Shown here: piece by piece, positions 19,305 to 26,954 of the stretch
Numbering within the stretch: the stretch's first letter is position 1
Layout: the number at the start of each line of letters is the position of its first letter
NCBI GenBank assembly: GCA_902774005.1
Contig: CACYGK010000012.1
Coordinates: 1-34,340 of the forward strand
DNA from: an uncultured Bacteroidales bacterium
Lineage (GTDB): Bacteria > Bacteroidota > Bacteroidia > Bacteroidales > Bacteroidaceae
Direction: 5' to 3'
DNA: 34,340 nucleotides
The notes under the pieces: generated by a model
Told to the model about the DNA's origin: nothing
The model's input: the letters and a program-made list of their open reading frames with translations, nothing else
Database searches by the model: none
Position numbers and translations under genes: made by a program

Positions 19305-20314
19305 TTAGAATCGCTAAATATACATTGACCGCTCTGACCACGCTCCTACTTCTGGGGTGTGGTCATAGTGGCAATGAGTTCACTATCGAAGGTGAGTTTG
19401 CCGGAATGAAAAACGGAGCATTGTCCATCTTTACTCCGGCTGATCCCAATGCGACCATCGACACCTTGAAGATAGAGGAAGGACAGTTCAAATACAGCGG
19501 TGAGACTTACGACACCATTCCTTACATCATCCTCTTCCCCAACGCCGTAGAACAGGTAGTGTTCGTGGCACCCGGCAAGACCATCAACTACAGCGCAGCC
19601 ACTAACGACCTGAAGAACTATAAGGTTGAAGGCACCGATGAAAACGAACTCATGACCGACTTCAGGAAGAAGGCTCTTGAACTGAAGGACGATGAGGTAC
19701 CCACGCTTGCCCGTCAGTTCATACTCGACAACCCGCAGTCCGTCGTATCGCTCTACCTCTTCGGACGTTATTTCGCTCAGAACGAAAAACCCGACTACAA
19801 GACTACTGCTGAACTGCTGAAAGTCCTGCGCACCCACCATCCTACCAACCTCCTGCTCTTTGCTGTAGAAGGAATGATGAAGAATGCAGGTGCCATTGCC
19901 GAGGGCAAGAAACTCAAAAACGTCGAACTGACCACCCAACGTAAGGACAAACGCAAGCTTTGGAACAAGAAGGACGATGACCGTTATACCTTCGTCTTCT
20001 TCTGGGCTTCATGGCAACGAAACAGTTACGACATCCTGTTCCGCATCCGCAACATCCAACGCGACTATGCCGACAAGGTGCGCTTCGTAGGTATCTCACT
20101 CGACAACCAACTTTTCCGTTGGGAAGACCTCACACGTCGCGACTCACTCATCATCGAACACTACTGCGACGGACTCTCATGGTCCTCACCCGTAGTCAGC
20201 GAACTCTCACTCGAATTCCTTCCCCTCTACCTCATCGTCGATAAGTCGCACAAGATAATCTTCAAGACCGACGATCTCGAAAAGATTACAGACAAAATAA
20301 AAAAACTGAAATAA
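19301..20314 (+). CDS. Lipoprotein with DUF4369-like and thioredoxin-fold domains, no CxxC
   Basis: 337-aa envelope lipoprotein. The start is a TTG that overlaps the upstream TGA stop (TTGA); it gives MIRIAKYTLTALTTLLLLGC with the lipobox Cys20, whereas the next ATG would remove the signal peptide. Residues about 26-110 resemble the DUF4369 beta domain that precedes TlpA-like thioredoxins in Bacteroidetes. Residues about 205-337 have the thioredoxin fold (TFVFFWASW, VGISLDN, cis-Pro-like FLPLYLIVD). The active site reads W-Q-R-N-S at 238-242, so both redox cysteines (expected at 239 and 242) are replaced. It should not act as a disulfide oxidoreductase; a binding or structural role is more likely. 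Confidence 0.83.
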   Translation: MIRIAKYTLTALTTLLLLGCGHSGNEFTIEGEFAGMKNGALSIFTPADPNATIDTLKIEEGQFKYSGETYDTIPYIILFPNAVEQVVFVAPGKTINYSAATNDLKNYKVEGTDENELMTDFRKKALELKDDEVPTLARQFILDNPQSVVSLYLFGRYFAQNEKPDYKTTAELLKVLRTHHPTNLLLFAVEGMMKNAGAIAEGKKLKNVELTTQRKDKRKLWNKKDDDRYTFVFFWASWQRNSYDILFRIRNIQRDYADKVRFVGISLDNQLFRWEDLTRRDSLIIEHYCDGLSWSSPVVSELSLEFLPLYLIVDKSHKIIFKTDDLEKITDKIKKLK

Positions 20315-20315
20315 G

Positions 20316-20948
20316 ATGAATTCTCTAGAAAAAATATTCGCAGCAAAGCTGCTTGAGATCAAAGCCATAAAGCTGCAACCCGAAGACCCGTTCACATGGG
20401 CAAGCGGTTGGAAATCACCATTCTATTGCGACAACCGTAAAACTCTCTCGTTCACCGAACTCCGTACATTCGTGAAGACCGAACTTGCACGCCTCCTCCT
20501 CGAGAATTTCCCCGAGGTAGATGCCGTAGCAGGTGTAGCTACTGGAGCCATTCCACAGGGAGCTCTCGTAGCTGACCTGCTCAACAAACCTTTCGTTTAT
20601 GTGCGCAGCAAACCAAAGGATCACGGACTCGAAAACCTCATCGAAGGCGAACTCGCTCCAGGTTCAAAGGTGGTAGTCATCGAAGACCTCATCTCCACCG
20701 GTGGCAGCTCACTCAAAGCCGTTGAAGCTATCCGCAAGAGTGGTAGCGAGGTAGTAGGTATGATTGCAAGCTATACCTACGGATTTCCCGTTGCCGAGCA
20801 GGCATTCAGCGATGCCAACGTACGCCTTCTCACACTTACCAACTACGAGGCAGTACTCGAAGTGGCACTCGAAACCGGTTATATCACTAAGGAACAGATT
20901 CCGATGCTCAACGAATGGCGTCGCGATCCTGCCAACTGGAAAAAATAA
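20316..20948 (+). CDS. pyrE: Orotate phosphoribosyltransferase
   Basis: Pyrimidine biosynthesis: orotate plus PRPP to OMP, cytoplasmic dimer. 210 aa. The PRPP-binding loop is VVVIEDLISTGGSS, and the N-terminal block is FTWASGWKSPFYCDNR. GVATGAIPQGALVA and KPKDHG carry the conserved Lys of the flexible loop. It follows the lipoprotein stop by 1 bp and precedes the SRPBCC gene by 6 bp. Confidence 0.96.
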   Translation: MNSLEKIFAAKLLEIKAIKLQPEDPFTWASGWKSPFYCDNRKTLSFTELRTFVKTELARLLLENFPEVDAVAGVATGAIPQGALVADLLNKPFVYVRSKPKDHGLENLIEGELAPGSKVVVIEDLISTGGSSLKAVEAIRKSGSEVVGMIASYTYGFPVAEQAFSDANVRLLTLTNYEAVLEVALETGYITKEQIPMLNEWRRDPANWKK

Positions 20949-20954
20949 GACAAT

Positions 20955-21416
20955 ATGACAAGATACGAAAGTTCAATCAAGCAGGTACCCTATCCCGTTC
21001 AGGATGTATATGCAAAACTTTCTGACCTCAGCAACCTGCAGGTAATCAAGGAGCGTATCAACGACCCGCTTATCCGTCAGCAGATTCCTGCCGACAAGAT
21101 AGGACAGGTTGAGAGCGTAGTCGAGAAGATGGAGTTCACCTCCGACAGCGTATCTTGCGACGTCGGAATGATAGGCACTGTCTCACTCGAAATCGTTGAA
21201 CGCGAAGACAACAAATGCGTCAAATACCAGTCAGTCAGTTCGCCCGTCGGCTTTACCCTCTGGGCACAGGTACTCCCCACATCTGAGTCTGTCAGCAAAC
21301 TGAAACTCACCCTCGATGCCGACCTCAACTTCTTCATGAAGCAGATGGTCGATAAGCACATAAAGAACGGCATCGAGAAGATGGCTGACATGCTCGCAAT
21401 GATACCCTACAACTAA
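20955..21416 (+). CDS. SRPBCC/START-like domain protein
   Basis: 153-aa cytoplasmic protein with the helix-grip pattern of polyketide-cyclase/START-like folds: N-terminal ESSIKQVPYPVQDVYAKLSDLSNL, a central beta-sheet (VSCDVGMIGTVSLEIVE), and the long C-terminal helix (MVDKHIKNGIEKMADMLAMI). Such proteins bind hydrophobic ligands, but no ligand can be inferred. Its place between pyrE and argH is typical of small conserved Bacteroidales genes in metabolic operons. Confidence 0.8.
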   Translation: MTRYESSIKQVPYPVQDVYAKLSDLSNLQVIKERINDPLIRQQIPADKIGQVESVVEKMEFTSDSVSCDVGMIGTVSLEIVEREDNKCVKYQSVSSPVGFTLWAQVLPTSESVSKLKLTLDADLNFFMKQMVDKHIKNGIEKMADMLAMIPYN

Positions 21417-21427
21417 ACAGAAGAATT

Positions 21428-22774
21428 ATGGCTGAAAAGCTTTGGACAAAGAATGTCAATATGACTGCCGAGATAGAGAAGTTCACCGTTGGTCGTGACC
21501 GCGACATGGACCTCTATCTGGCAAAGTACGATGTCATCGGCTCGATGGCACACATCACCATGCTCTCCACCATCGGACTGCTCACCCAGGATGAACTGGC
21601 AGTGCTCCTTAAGGAACTGCGACTTATTTACGAGCAGGCAGACCGCGGTGAATTCGTCATCGAAGAGGGTGTGGAGGATGTTCACAGTCAGGTCGAACTG
21701 ATGCTCACACGTCGTCTTGGCGACGTAGGCAAGAAAATCCATTCCGGACGTTCGCGCAACGACCAGGTACTCGTCGACCTCAAACTTTTCATTCGCGACC
21801 AGCTGCGCGAGATAGCAACCCTCGTTCGCGAACTATTCGACGAACTCATCACCCAGTCCAACCGTCATAAAGACGTGCTCATGCCGGGCTATACCCATCT
21901 TCAGGTAGCCATGCCGTCCAGCTTCGGACTTTGGTTCGGAGCATATGCCGAAAGTCTCGTTGACGATATGCAATACCTCCTGGCAGCATGGCGCATAACC
22001 AACCGCAACCCACTCGGTTCGGCAGCTGGTTATGGCAGCAGTTTCCCACTCAACCGCCAACTGACTACCGACCTCCTCGGATTCGATTCGATGGACTATA
22101 ACGTAGTCTATGCACAAATGGGACGTGGCAAGACCGAACGCAATGTAGCCTTCTCAATGGCTTCTATCGCCGGTACACTTGCCAAACTCGCCTTCGATGC
22201 ATGCATGTTCAACTCACAGAACTTCGCCTTCGTCAAACTCCCTGCTGACTGCACCACAGGTTCCAGCATCATGCCGCATAAGAAGAATCCCGACGTATTC
22301 GAACTGACACGTGCCAAGTGCAACAAACTGCAGGCACTGCCCACTACGGTCACGATGATAATGAACAACCTGCCGTCCGGCTACTTCCGCGACCTGCAAA
22401 TCATCAAGGAAACCTTTCTGCCGGCATTCGACGAACTGAAAGACTGCCTCACAATGGCAACCTACATCATCCGCAAGATGGAAGTCAACCCACACATACT
22501 CGACAACCCCATCTACGACCCCATTTTCTCCGTTGAAACCGTCAACCGACTCGCCTCCGAAGGTATGCCCTTCCGCGATGCATACAAGAAAGTAGGACTC
22601 GACATCGAGGCAGGTAACTTCCGTCCCGACAAGAATATCCACCACACTCACGAAGGCTCCATCGGCAACCTCTGCAACGACAAAATAGTGGCTCTCATGG
22701 ATAATGTCCTCTCCCAGTTCGACTTCCATCGCATGCAGCAAGCCATCTCTCAACTCCTAACTCCTAACTCCTAA
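21428..22774 (+). CDS. argH: Argininosuccinate lyase
   Basis: Last step of arginine synthesis, argininosuccinate to arginine plus fumarate, homotetramer. 448 aa. Signature GSSIMPHKKNP (278-288) with the catalytic Ser loop; HSGRSRND (105-112) and GYTHLQ (154-159) carry conserved substrate-binding and catalytic residues. The last residues LLTPNS and the stop codon are encoded by heptanucleotide array E, so the natural C-terminus has been rebuilt by the repeat. The aldo-keto reductase starts 7 bp later. Confidence 0.95.
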   Translation: MAEKLWTKNVNMTAEIEKFTVGRDRDMDLYLAKYDVIGSMAHITMLSTIGLLTQDELAVLLKELRLIYEQADRGEFVIEEGVEDVHSQVELMLTRRLGDVGKKIHSGRSRNDQVLVDLKLFIRDQLREIATLVRELFDELITQSNRHKDVLMPGYTHLQVAMPSSFGLWFGAYAESLVDDMQYLLAAWRITNRNPLGSAAGYGSSFPLNRQLTTDLLGFDSMDYNVVYAQMGRGKTERNVAFSMASIAGTLAKLAFDACMFNSQNFAFVKLPADCTTGSSIMPHKKNPDVFELTRAKCNKLQALPTTVTMIMNNLPSGYFRDLQIIKETFLPAFDELKDCLTMATYIIRKMEVNPHILDNPIYDPIFSVETVNRLASEGMPFRDAYKKVGLDIEAGNFRPDKNIHHTHEGSIGNLCNDKIVALMDNVLSQFDFHRMQQAISQLLTPNS

Positions 22775-22780
22775 CTCCTA
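22753..22780. repeat. Heptanucleotide array E at the argH stop codon
   Basis: Four perfect ACTCCTA units. The argH stop TAA (22772-22774) spans the junction of units three and four, and the array ends one base before the next ATG at 22782. On the other strand the unit is GAGTTAG, identical to array D. Confidence 0.95.
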
Positions 22781-22781
22781 C

Positions 22782-23786
22782 ATGATTTATAAGTACTGCG
22801 GACATAGCGGCATTCAGCTGCCCCTGCTCTCCCTGGGACTTTGGCACAATTTCGGTTCAGTCGACAACTTCGACACTGCCACACAGATGATACTCCATGC
22901 CTTCGACCGAGGTATCTGCCACTTCGACCTTGCCAACAACTACGGTCCCGTTCCGGGTTCGGCAGAGACCAACTTCGGACGCATCCTCCACAACAACCTC
23001 GCAGCCCATCGTGATGAAATGTTCATAGCCAACAAGGCTGGTCACGACATGTGGTCCGGAGTATATGGCACAGGTTCCTCACGTAAGAACCTCATGGCAT
23101 CCATCGACCAAAGCTTGCGACGTTGCCGTCTCGACTACTTCGACATTTTCTACAGTCACCGCTACGATGGTGTGACACCCGTCGAAGAGACTATGCAGGC
23201 ACTCATCGACATCGTACGTCAAGGTAAAGCTCTCTATGTCGGTATATCCAAATACCCCGCCGACCTGCAGCAACGTGCATACGACATCCTGCGCGAAGCC
23301 CACGTACCCTGTCTGCTCTCGCAGTACCGGCACAGCATGTTCGACCGCAAGGCACAGCTCGGCGGACTCCCCACCAAGGAAGACCCCACTAAGAGCAACT
23401 TCCAGATAGCCTCTGACAACGGTAGCGGCATCATCTGCTTCTCACCACTTGCTCAGGGACTGCTCACCGGCAAATACGACAACGGCATACCAGCCGACTC
23501 ACGCATAGCCAAGGCATCCGCATTCCTGCATACCTCCGATGTCACACCCGAACGCATCGAGGCTGCACGCGCACTCGGACTGATAGCCCGCCGTCGCGGA
23601 CAGACGATGGCACAGATGGCACTCGCCTGGGTACTCTCCGATCCTCGTGTCACCTCCTGCATCATCGGCACCAGCAGCGTCGCACAGATAGACAATAACC
23701 TGCAGGCACTCGACAACCTCACATTCACTTCCGAAGAACTCCAAGAGATAAATGAAATCATCTATAAGCCGGAACTGTCTTTTTAG
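22782..23786 (+). CDS. Aldo-keto reductase (YghZ/GprA-like)
   Basis: NADPH-dependent cytoplasmic reductase of 334 aa, close to the E. coli YghZ (L-glyceraldehyde 3-phosphate reductase) branch. The catalytic tetrad is visible: D49, Y54 in NNYGP, K85 in NKAG, H126 in YSHRYDG. The cofactor-binding C-terminal part is CFSPLAQGLLTGKY and CIIGTSSVAQIDNNLQAL. The next gene starts 35 bp before its end. Possible role in detoxifying aldehydes; no context evidence. Confidence 0.9.
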   Translation: MIYKYCGHSGIQLPLLSLGLWHNFGSVDNFDTATQMILHAFDRGICHFDLANNYGPVPGSAETNFGRILHNNLAAHRDEMFIANKAGHDMWSGVYGTGSSRKNLMASIDQSLRRCRLDYFDIFYSHRYDGVTPVEETMQALIDIVRQGKALYVGISKYPADLQQRAYDILREAHVPCLLSQYRHSMFDRKAQLGGLPTKEDPTKSNFQIASDNGSGIICFSPLAQGLLTGKYDNGIPADSRIAKASAFLHTSDVTPERIEAARALGLIARRRGQTMAQMALAWVLSDPRVTSCIIGTSSVAQIDNNLQALDNLTFTSEELQEINEIIYKPELSF

Positions 23787-24303
23787 TCTGATACTCATTT
23801 TGGCGGTTTCATCGTGTAAAAAGGACGAGGCAACCACAGCCTACTCCAACAAATACCCCGTCTTCGTCAGTCTTGGCACACTCAGCTATGCCGAACTGGG
23901 CAGCGCACTGAGTCAGGGTACCTTCGTCACCCTACGTCCAAAGACCACCGACAAAGGCACCCAGGTAATCATGTCAAACGGAGCGAGTACACAAGCCTAT
24001 ACCCTCTCAGCCGACGACTTCCGTTCGTTCCGCTTCGGATTGGGTGGAATCATCGTAGGCACAAACTACATGGGCGAGCCCCTTGCCTACGACCTCGCCT
24101 GTTCCAATTGCGACCGGGCCGAATACCGACTCACCGTCAACAGCAACGGCACTGCCACCTGCGGTCATTGTCATATAGTCTACAGTCTCAACAACTACGG
24201 ATTTATCGACAACACCGAGCATAACACCATCCACAATGAACCCCGCGGACTTTACCGTTATCATGCCGACATAAACCCAGCCGTTGTACATGTATTCAAC
24301 TGA
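23752..24303 (+). CDS. Small lipoprotein with a CxxC-x16-CxxC cluster
   Basis: 183-aa predicted lipoprotein, lipobox around Cys22 (LAVSSC). Four cysteines at 117, 120, 137 and 140 (ACSNC and TCGHC) sit on a beta-rich core (GEPLAYDLACSNC, then YRLTV, then IVYSLNNYGF). Position and spacing recall the two loops of a Rieske fold (CxH-x15-17-CxxH), but all ligands are Cys here, which would suit Zn or a rubredoxin-like Fe site. Conserved-looking basic C-terminus GLYRYHADI. It overlaps the aldo-keto reductase by 35 bp and prmC by 14 bp. I do not recognise a named family. Confidence 0.78.
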   Translation: MKSSISRNCLFSLILILAVSSCKKDEATTAYSNKYPVFVSLGTLSYAELGSALSQGTFVTLRPKTTDKGTQVIMSNGASTQAYTLSADDFRSFRFGLGGIIVGTNYMGEPLAYDLACSNCDRAEYRLTVNSNGTATCGHCHIVYSLNNYGFIDNTEHNTIHNEPRGLYRYHADINPAVVHVFN

Positions 24304-25141
24304 CATCCTGCGACAAATAAAGCATATCCTCCTCCAAGGAGGCATAGAGCAGGGCGAGGCATCAGCACTCGCCCTTATGCTTATAGAAGAAACCACAGGA
24401 CTCAGTCGCACACAGATACTCACAGGCTCAGCCGACATACCCGACACATCCCTGCTCCTCTCCCGTGCCCAAGCCATTGCCGGCGGCACACCCATCCAGC
24501 ACCTCCTCGGCTATGCCTATTTCATGGGAATGAAACTCAAAGTCAACACCTCCGTCCTCATTCCCCGTCCCGAAACCGAAGAACTCATCAACTGGGTCCT
24601 TGAAACCACACCCGCACCCAGTTCCATCCTCGACATCGGCACCGGCTCCGGCTGTATTGCCATCGCACTCAAACGCGCACTTCCACAAGCCCACGTCACA
24701 GCCCTCGACATCAGTCCCGAAGCACTCACCATAGCCCAAGAAAACGCACGCAATAACAATGCCGATATCGACTTCCTTCAGTACGACATTCTCAACTCTC
24801 AACTCTCAACTCTCAACTCACAACTCTCAACTATAATCTCCAACCCTCCCTACATATGCCGTAGCGAAGCCGATGAAATGGACAAAAACGTACTCGACCA
24901 CGAACCCCACCTCGCACTCTTCGTACCCGACGACGACCCGCTCCTCTTCTACCGCGCCATAGCCAGCCAGGCAGTCCACCTCCTCGTCCCGGGCGGCAAA
25001 CTCTTCTTCGAAATCAACCGCCGCTTCGCCTCCGAACTCCAATCCCTCCTCCTCTCCCTCGGATATACCGACATAACCCTCCGTACCGACCAGTTCGGTA
25101 ACAAAAGAATGATTAAAGCCCAAATAGTAAATAGTAAATAG
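24290..25141 (+). CDS. prmC: Release factor glutamine methyltransferase with repeat insertion
   Basis: N5-glutamine methyltransferase that modifies the GGQ motif of RF1 and RF2; cytoplasmic, 283 aa from the ATG at 24290. N-terminal helical domain, RPETEELI (93-100), SAM motif DIGTGSG (116-122), and the substrate-binding NPPY at 185-188 are all present. Residues 169-181 (NSQLSTLNSQLST) are encoded by heptanucleotide array F and sit directly before the NPPY strand (IISNPPYI), where the family normally has a short acidic stretch. Any one-unit change in the array would frameshift the catalytic motif. The C-terminal NSK and stop lie in array G. It overlaps the upstream lipoprotein by 14 bp. Confidence 0.94.
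   Translation: MYSTDILRQIKHILLQGGIEQGEASALALMLIEETTGLSRTQILTGSADIPDTSLLLSRAQAIAGGTPIQHLLGYAYFMGMKLKVNTSVLIPRPETEELINWVLETTPAPSSILDIGTGSGCIAIALKRALPQAHVTALDISPEALTIAQENARNNNADIDFLQYDILNSQLSTLNSQLSTIISNPPYICRSEADEMDKNVLDHEPHLALFVPDDDPLLFYRAIASQAVHLLVPGGKLFFEINRRFASELQSLLLSLGYTDITLRTDQFGNKRMIKAQIVNSK
24791..24832. repeat. Heptanucleotide array F, six units, inside prmC
   Basis: Four CTCAACT units, one CACAACT, one CTCAACT. The length is 42 bp, the same number of units as array A, in the same coding orientation and with the same peptide product. No stop codon occurs in any coding-strand frame. Confidence 0.95.
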
Positions 25142-25142
25142 T
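25122..25142. repeat. Heptanucleotide array G at the prmC stop codon
   Basis: Three AAATAGT units, followed by degenerate related sequence (CAAATTGTAAATAAC) up to 4 bases before the next ATG at 25161. The prmC stop TAG (25139-25141) is within the third unit. Confidence 0.85.
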
Positions 25143-25160
25143 CAAATTGTAAATAACACG

Positions 25161-25934
25161 ATGTCTCTCACTTTTCCATCCCCGATATTCGGTCCCGTCC
25201 ACAGTCGCCGACTCGGCATATCCCTCGGCATCAACCTCTTGCCAGGCGACGGCAAACTCTGCTCGTTCGACTGCATCTATTGCGAATGCGGTCTAAACTT
25301 CGACCATCATCCCCACAGCAAGATACCTACCCGCGAAGCAGTAGCCCAGGCACTCGAACTACAACTACAGAAGATGCAGCAGGAGCAGACCGCGCCAGAC
25401 GTACTCACCTTTGCAGGCAACGGCGAACCAACCCTCCATCCTCAGTTTGCCGAAATCATCGACGACACCATCCGTCTGCGCAACCGTTACTTTCCCCAGG
25501 CAAAGATAAGCGTACTGACCAACGCCACGCAGATACACCGTCCTGCCGTCTTCGACGCCCTGCGCCGAGTAGATAACAACATCTGCAAACTCGACACCGT
25601 CAACTCCACATATATAAATAATGTGGACCGACCACAAGGCGACTACGACCTTGAGCGCATCATCGGACACCTCACAGCCTTCGGCAACGACTGCATCATC
25701 CAGACCATGTTCCTTCAGGGCACATTCGAAGGCACAGACATCAGCAATGTCACCGACCAGTACGTCCTCCCATGGCTCCAGACCATCGAGCGCATCCATC
25801 CCCGCGAAGTGATGATCTACACCCTCGACCGCGACACCCCCGTCAAGGGACTCCTGAAAGCCACCCCCGCACAGCTCGACTCCATCCGTGACCGCGTCCG
25901 TGCCCTTGGCATCCCCTGCTCCGCAGCATACTAA
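25161..25934 (+). CDS. Radical SAM protein
   Basis: 257-aa cytoplasmic radical SAM enzyme with CSFDCIYC (C34-x3-C38-x2-C41) binding the 4Fe-4S cluster. Conserved strands are DVLTFAGNGEPTLHPQF (GxGEPT-type) and ISVLTNAT. The short form without extra Cys-rich domains and the opening IFGPVHSRRLGISLGINLLP match a widespread uncharacterised group related to the Elp3/MoaA-like fold. The reaction is unknown. Last gene of the plus-strand run; hairpins at 26006-26081 follow. Confidence 0.87.
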   Translation: MSLTFPSPIFGPVHSRRLGISLGINLLPGDGKLCSFDCIYCECGLNFDHHPHSKIPTREAVAQALELQLQKMQQEQTAPDVLTFAGNGEPTLHPQFAEIIDDTIRLRNRYFPQAKISVLTNATQIHRPAVFDALRRVDNNICKLDTVNSTYINNVDRPQGDYDLERIIGHLTAFGNDCIIQTMFLQGTFEGTDISNVTDQYVLPWLQTIERIHPREVMIYTLDRDTPVKGLLKATPAQLDSIRDRVRALGIPCSAAY

Positions 25935-26005
25935 AACAAGTAACTGCCCTGCAAACCTTTTTTACATCAAAGTAATCAAGTCGTCAGTTCGAAGGAAAAA
26001 TAAAA

Positions 26006-26081
26006 AATCGCGTAGGGATTATTAAAAATCCCCTCGCGATTATTATTAATCCCCTAGGGATTTTTATTATTCCCCAGGGGA
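26006..26081. repeat. Cluster of three hairpins between convergent operons
   Basis: Hairpin 1 (26006-26041): arms AATCGCGTAGGGATT and AATCCCCTCGCGATT, 13 of 15 pairing, loop ATTAAA. Hairpin 2 (26048-26062): AATCCC-CTA-GGGATT, followed by TTTTATTATT. Hairpin 3 (26071-26081): TCCCC-A-GGGGA, followed by a T-rich run. All three share AATCCC/GGGATT-type modules separated by AT-rich linkers. Position between two converging operons suggests bidirectional transcription termination; the modular repetition also suggests a dispersed repeat element. The remainder of 25935-26162 shows nothing else that I recognise. Confidence 0.8.
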
Positions 26082-26162
26082 TTTATTTTTAACGCTTTGA
26101 TGTGAGAAAATGTTTTATATGACGTGAAAAAACATTTGCTGGAATGAACCTTTCCTGCTTAT

Positions 26163-26951
26163 TTACAAATCGACTTCGAGAGAGACGGGACAGTGGTCGC
26201 TGCCGAAGATGTCAGTATGGATGGCGGCGGCTTTGAGGTGCTCCTGCATACGGGCAGAGCAGAGCCAATAGTCGATACGCCAGCCTGTGTTGTTTTCACG
26301 AGCGTGGAAGCGGTATGACCACCATGAGTAGATGTCGGTCTGTGTGGGATAAAAATAGCGGAAAGTATCGATAAAACCGCCAGAAAGGAGTTCGGTGAAT
26401 TTCTGACGTTCCTCGTCGGTGAAGCCGGCATTCATATGGTTGGTCTTTGGATTCTTAAGGTCAATCTCCTGATGTGCTACGTTCATATCGCCACAGACGA
26501 AGAGAGGTTTCTGACTGTCGAGACGCTGAAGGTAGAGACGGAAGGCATCGTCCCACGTCATACGGTTGGAGAGACGGCGCAGTCCGTCCTGCGAGTTGGG
26601 TGTATAGACGGTGAGGACATAGAAGTCGGGGTATTCGAGTGTGATGACGCGTCCTTCAGCGTTCATGTCGCGCCAGCCGTCGTCGGGCATGGAGTCGATG
26701 ATGTCTTGCGGCAGTCCGTAGCTGACAGAGAGCGGATGGTGCCTGGTGTAGATGGCTGTACCGCTGTAACCTTTCTTCTCGGCATAGTTCCAGTAGGATT
26801 CGTAGCCCGGAAACTGAAGGTCGAGTTGTCCTGCCTGTATCTTTGTCTCCTGCAGACAAAAGAAGTCCGCGTCGAGCGCGGCAAAGGTATCGCTGAAGCC
26901 CTTACCACACGCGGCGCGGAGTCCGTTTACGTTCCAAGAAACGAATTTCAT
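26163..26951 (-). CDS. xth: Exodeoxyribonuclease III / AP endonuclease
   Basis: Base-excision repair nuclease (AP endonuclease, 3'-5' exonuclease) of the ExoA/APE1 type, 262 aa. Hallmarks: SWNVNGLR with N7, LQETKIQ with the metal ligand E35, GYSGTAIYTR, CGDMNVAHQEIDL, WWSYRFHARENNTGWRIDYWL, and the catalytic SDH at 251-253. It lies 3 bp after the CoA-transferase stop, so it is the last gene of this minus-strand operon. Confidence 0.95.
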   Translation of the reverse strand: MKFVSWNVNGLRAACGKGFSDTFAALDADFFCLQETKIQAGQLDLQFPGYESYWNYAEKKGYSGTAIYTRHHPLSVSYGLPQDIIDSMPDDGWRDMNAEGRVITLEYPDFYVLTVYTPNSQDGLRRLSNRMTWDDAFRLYLQRLDSQKPLFVCGDMNVAHQEIDLKNPKTNHMNAGFTDEERQKFTELLSGGFIDTFRYFYPTQTDIYSWWSYRFHARENNTGWRIDYWLCSARMQEHLKAAAIHTDIFGSDHCPVSLEVDL

Positions 26952-26954
26952 GAG

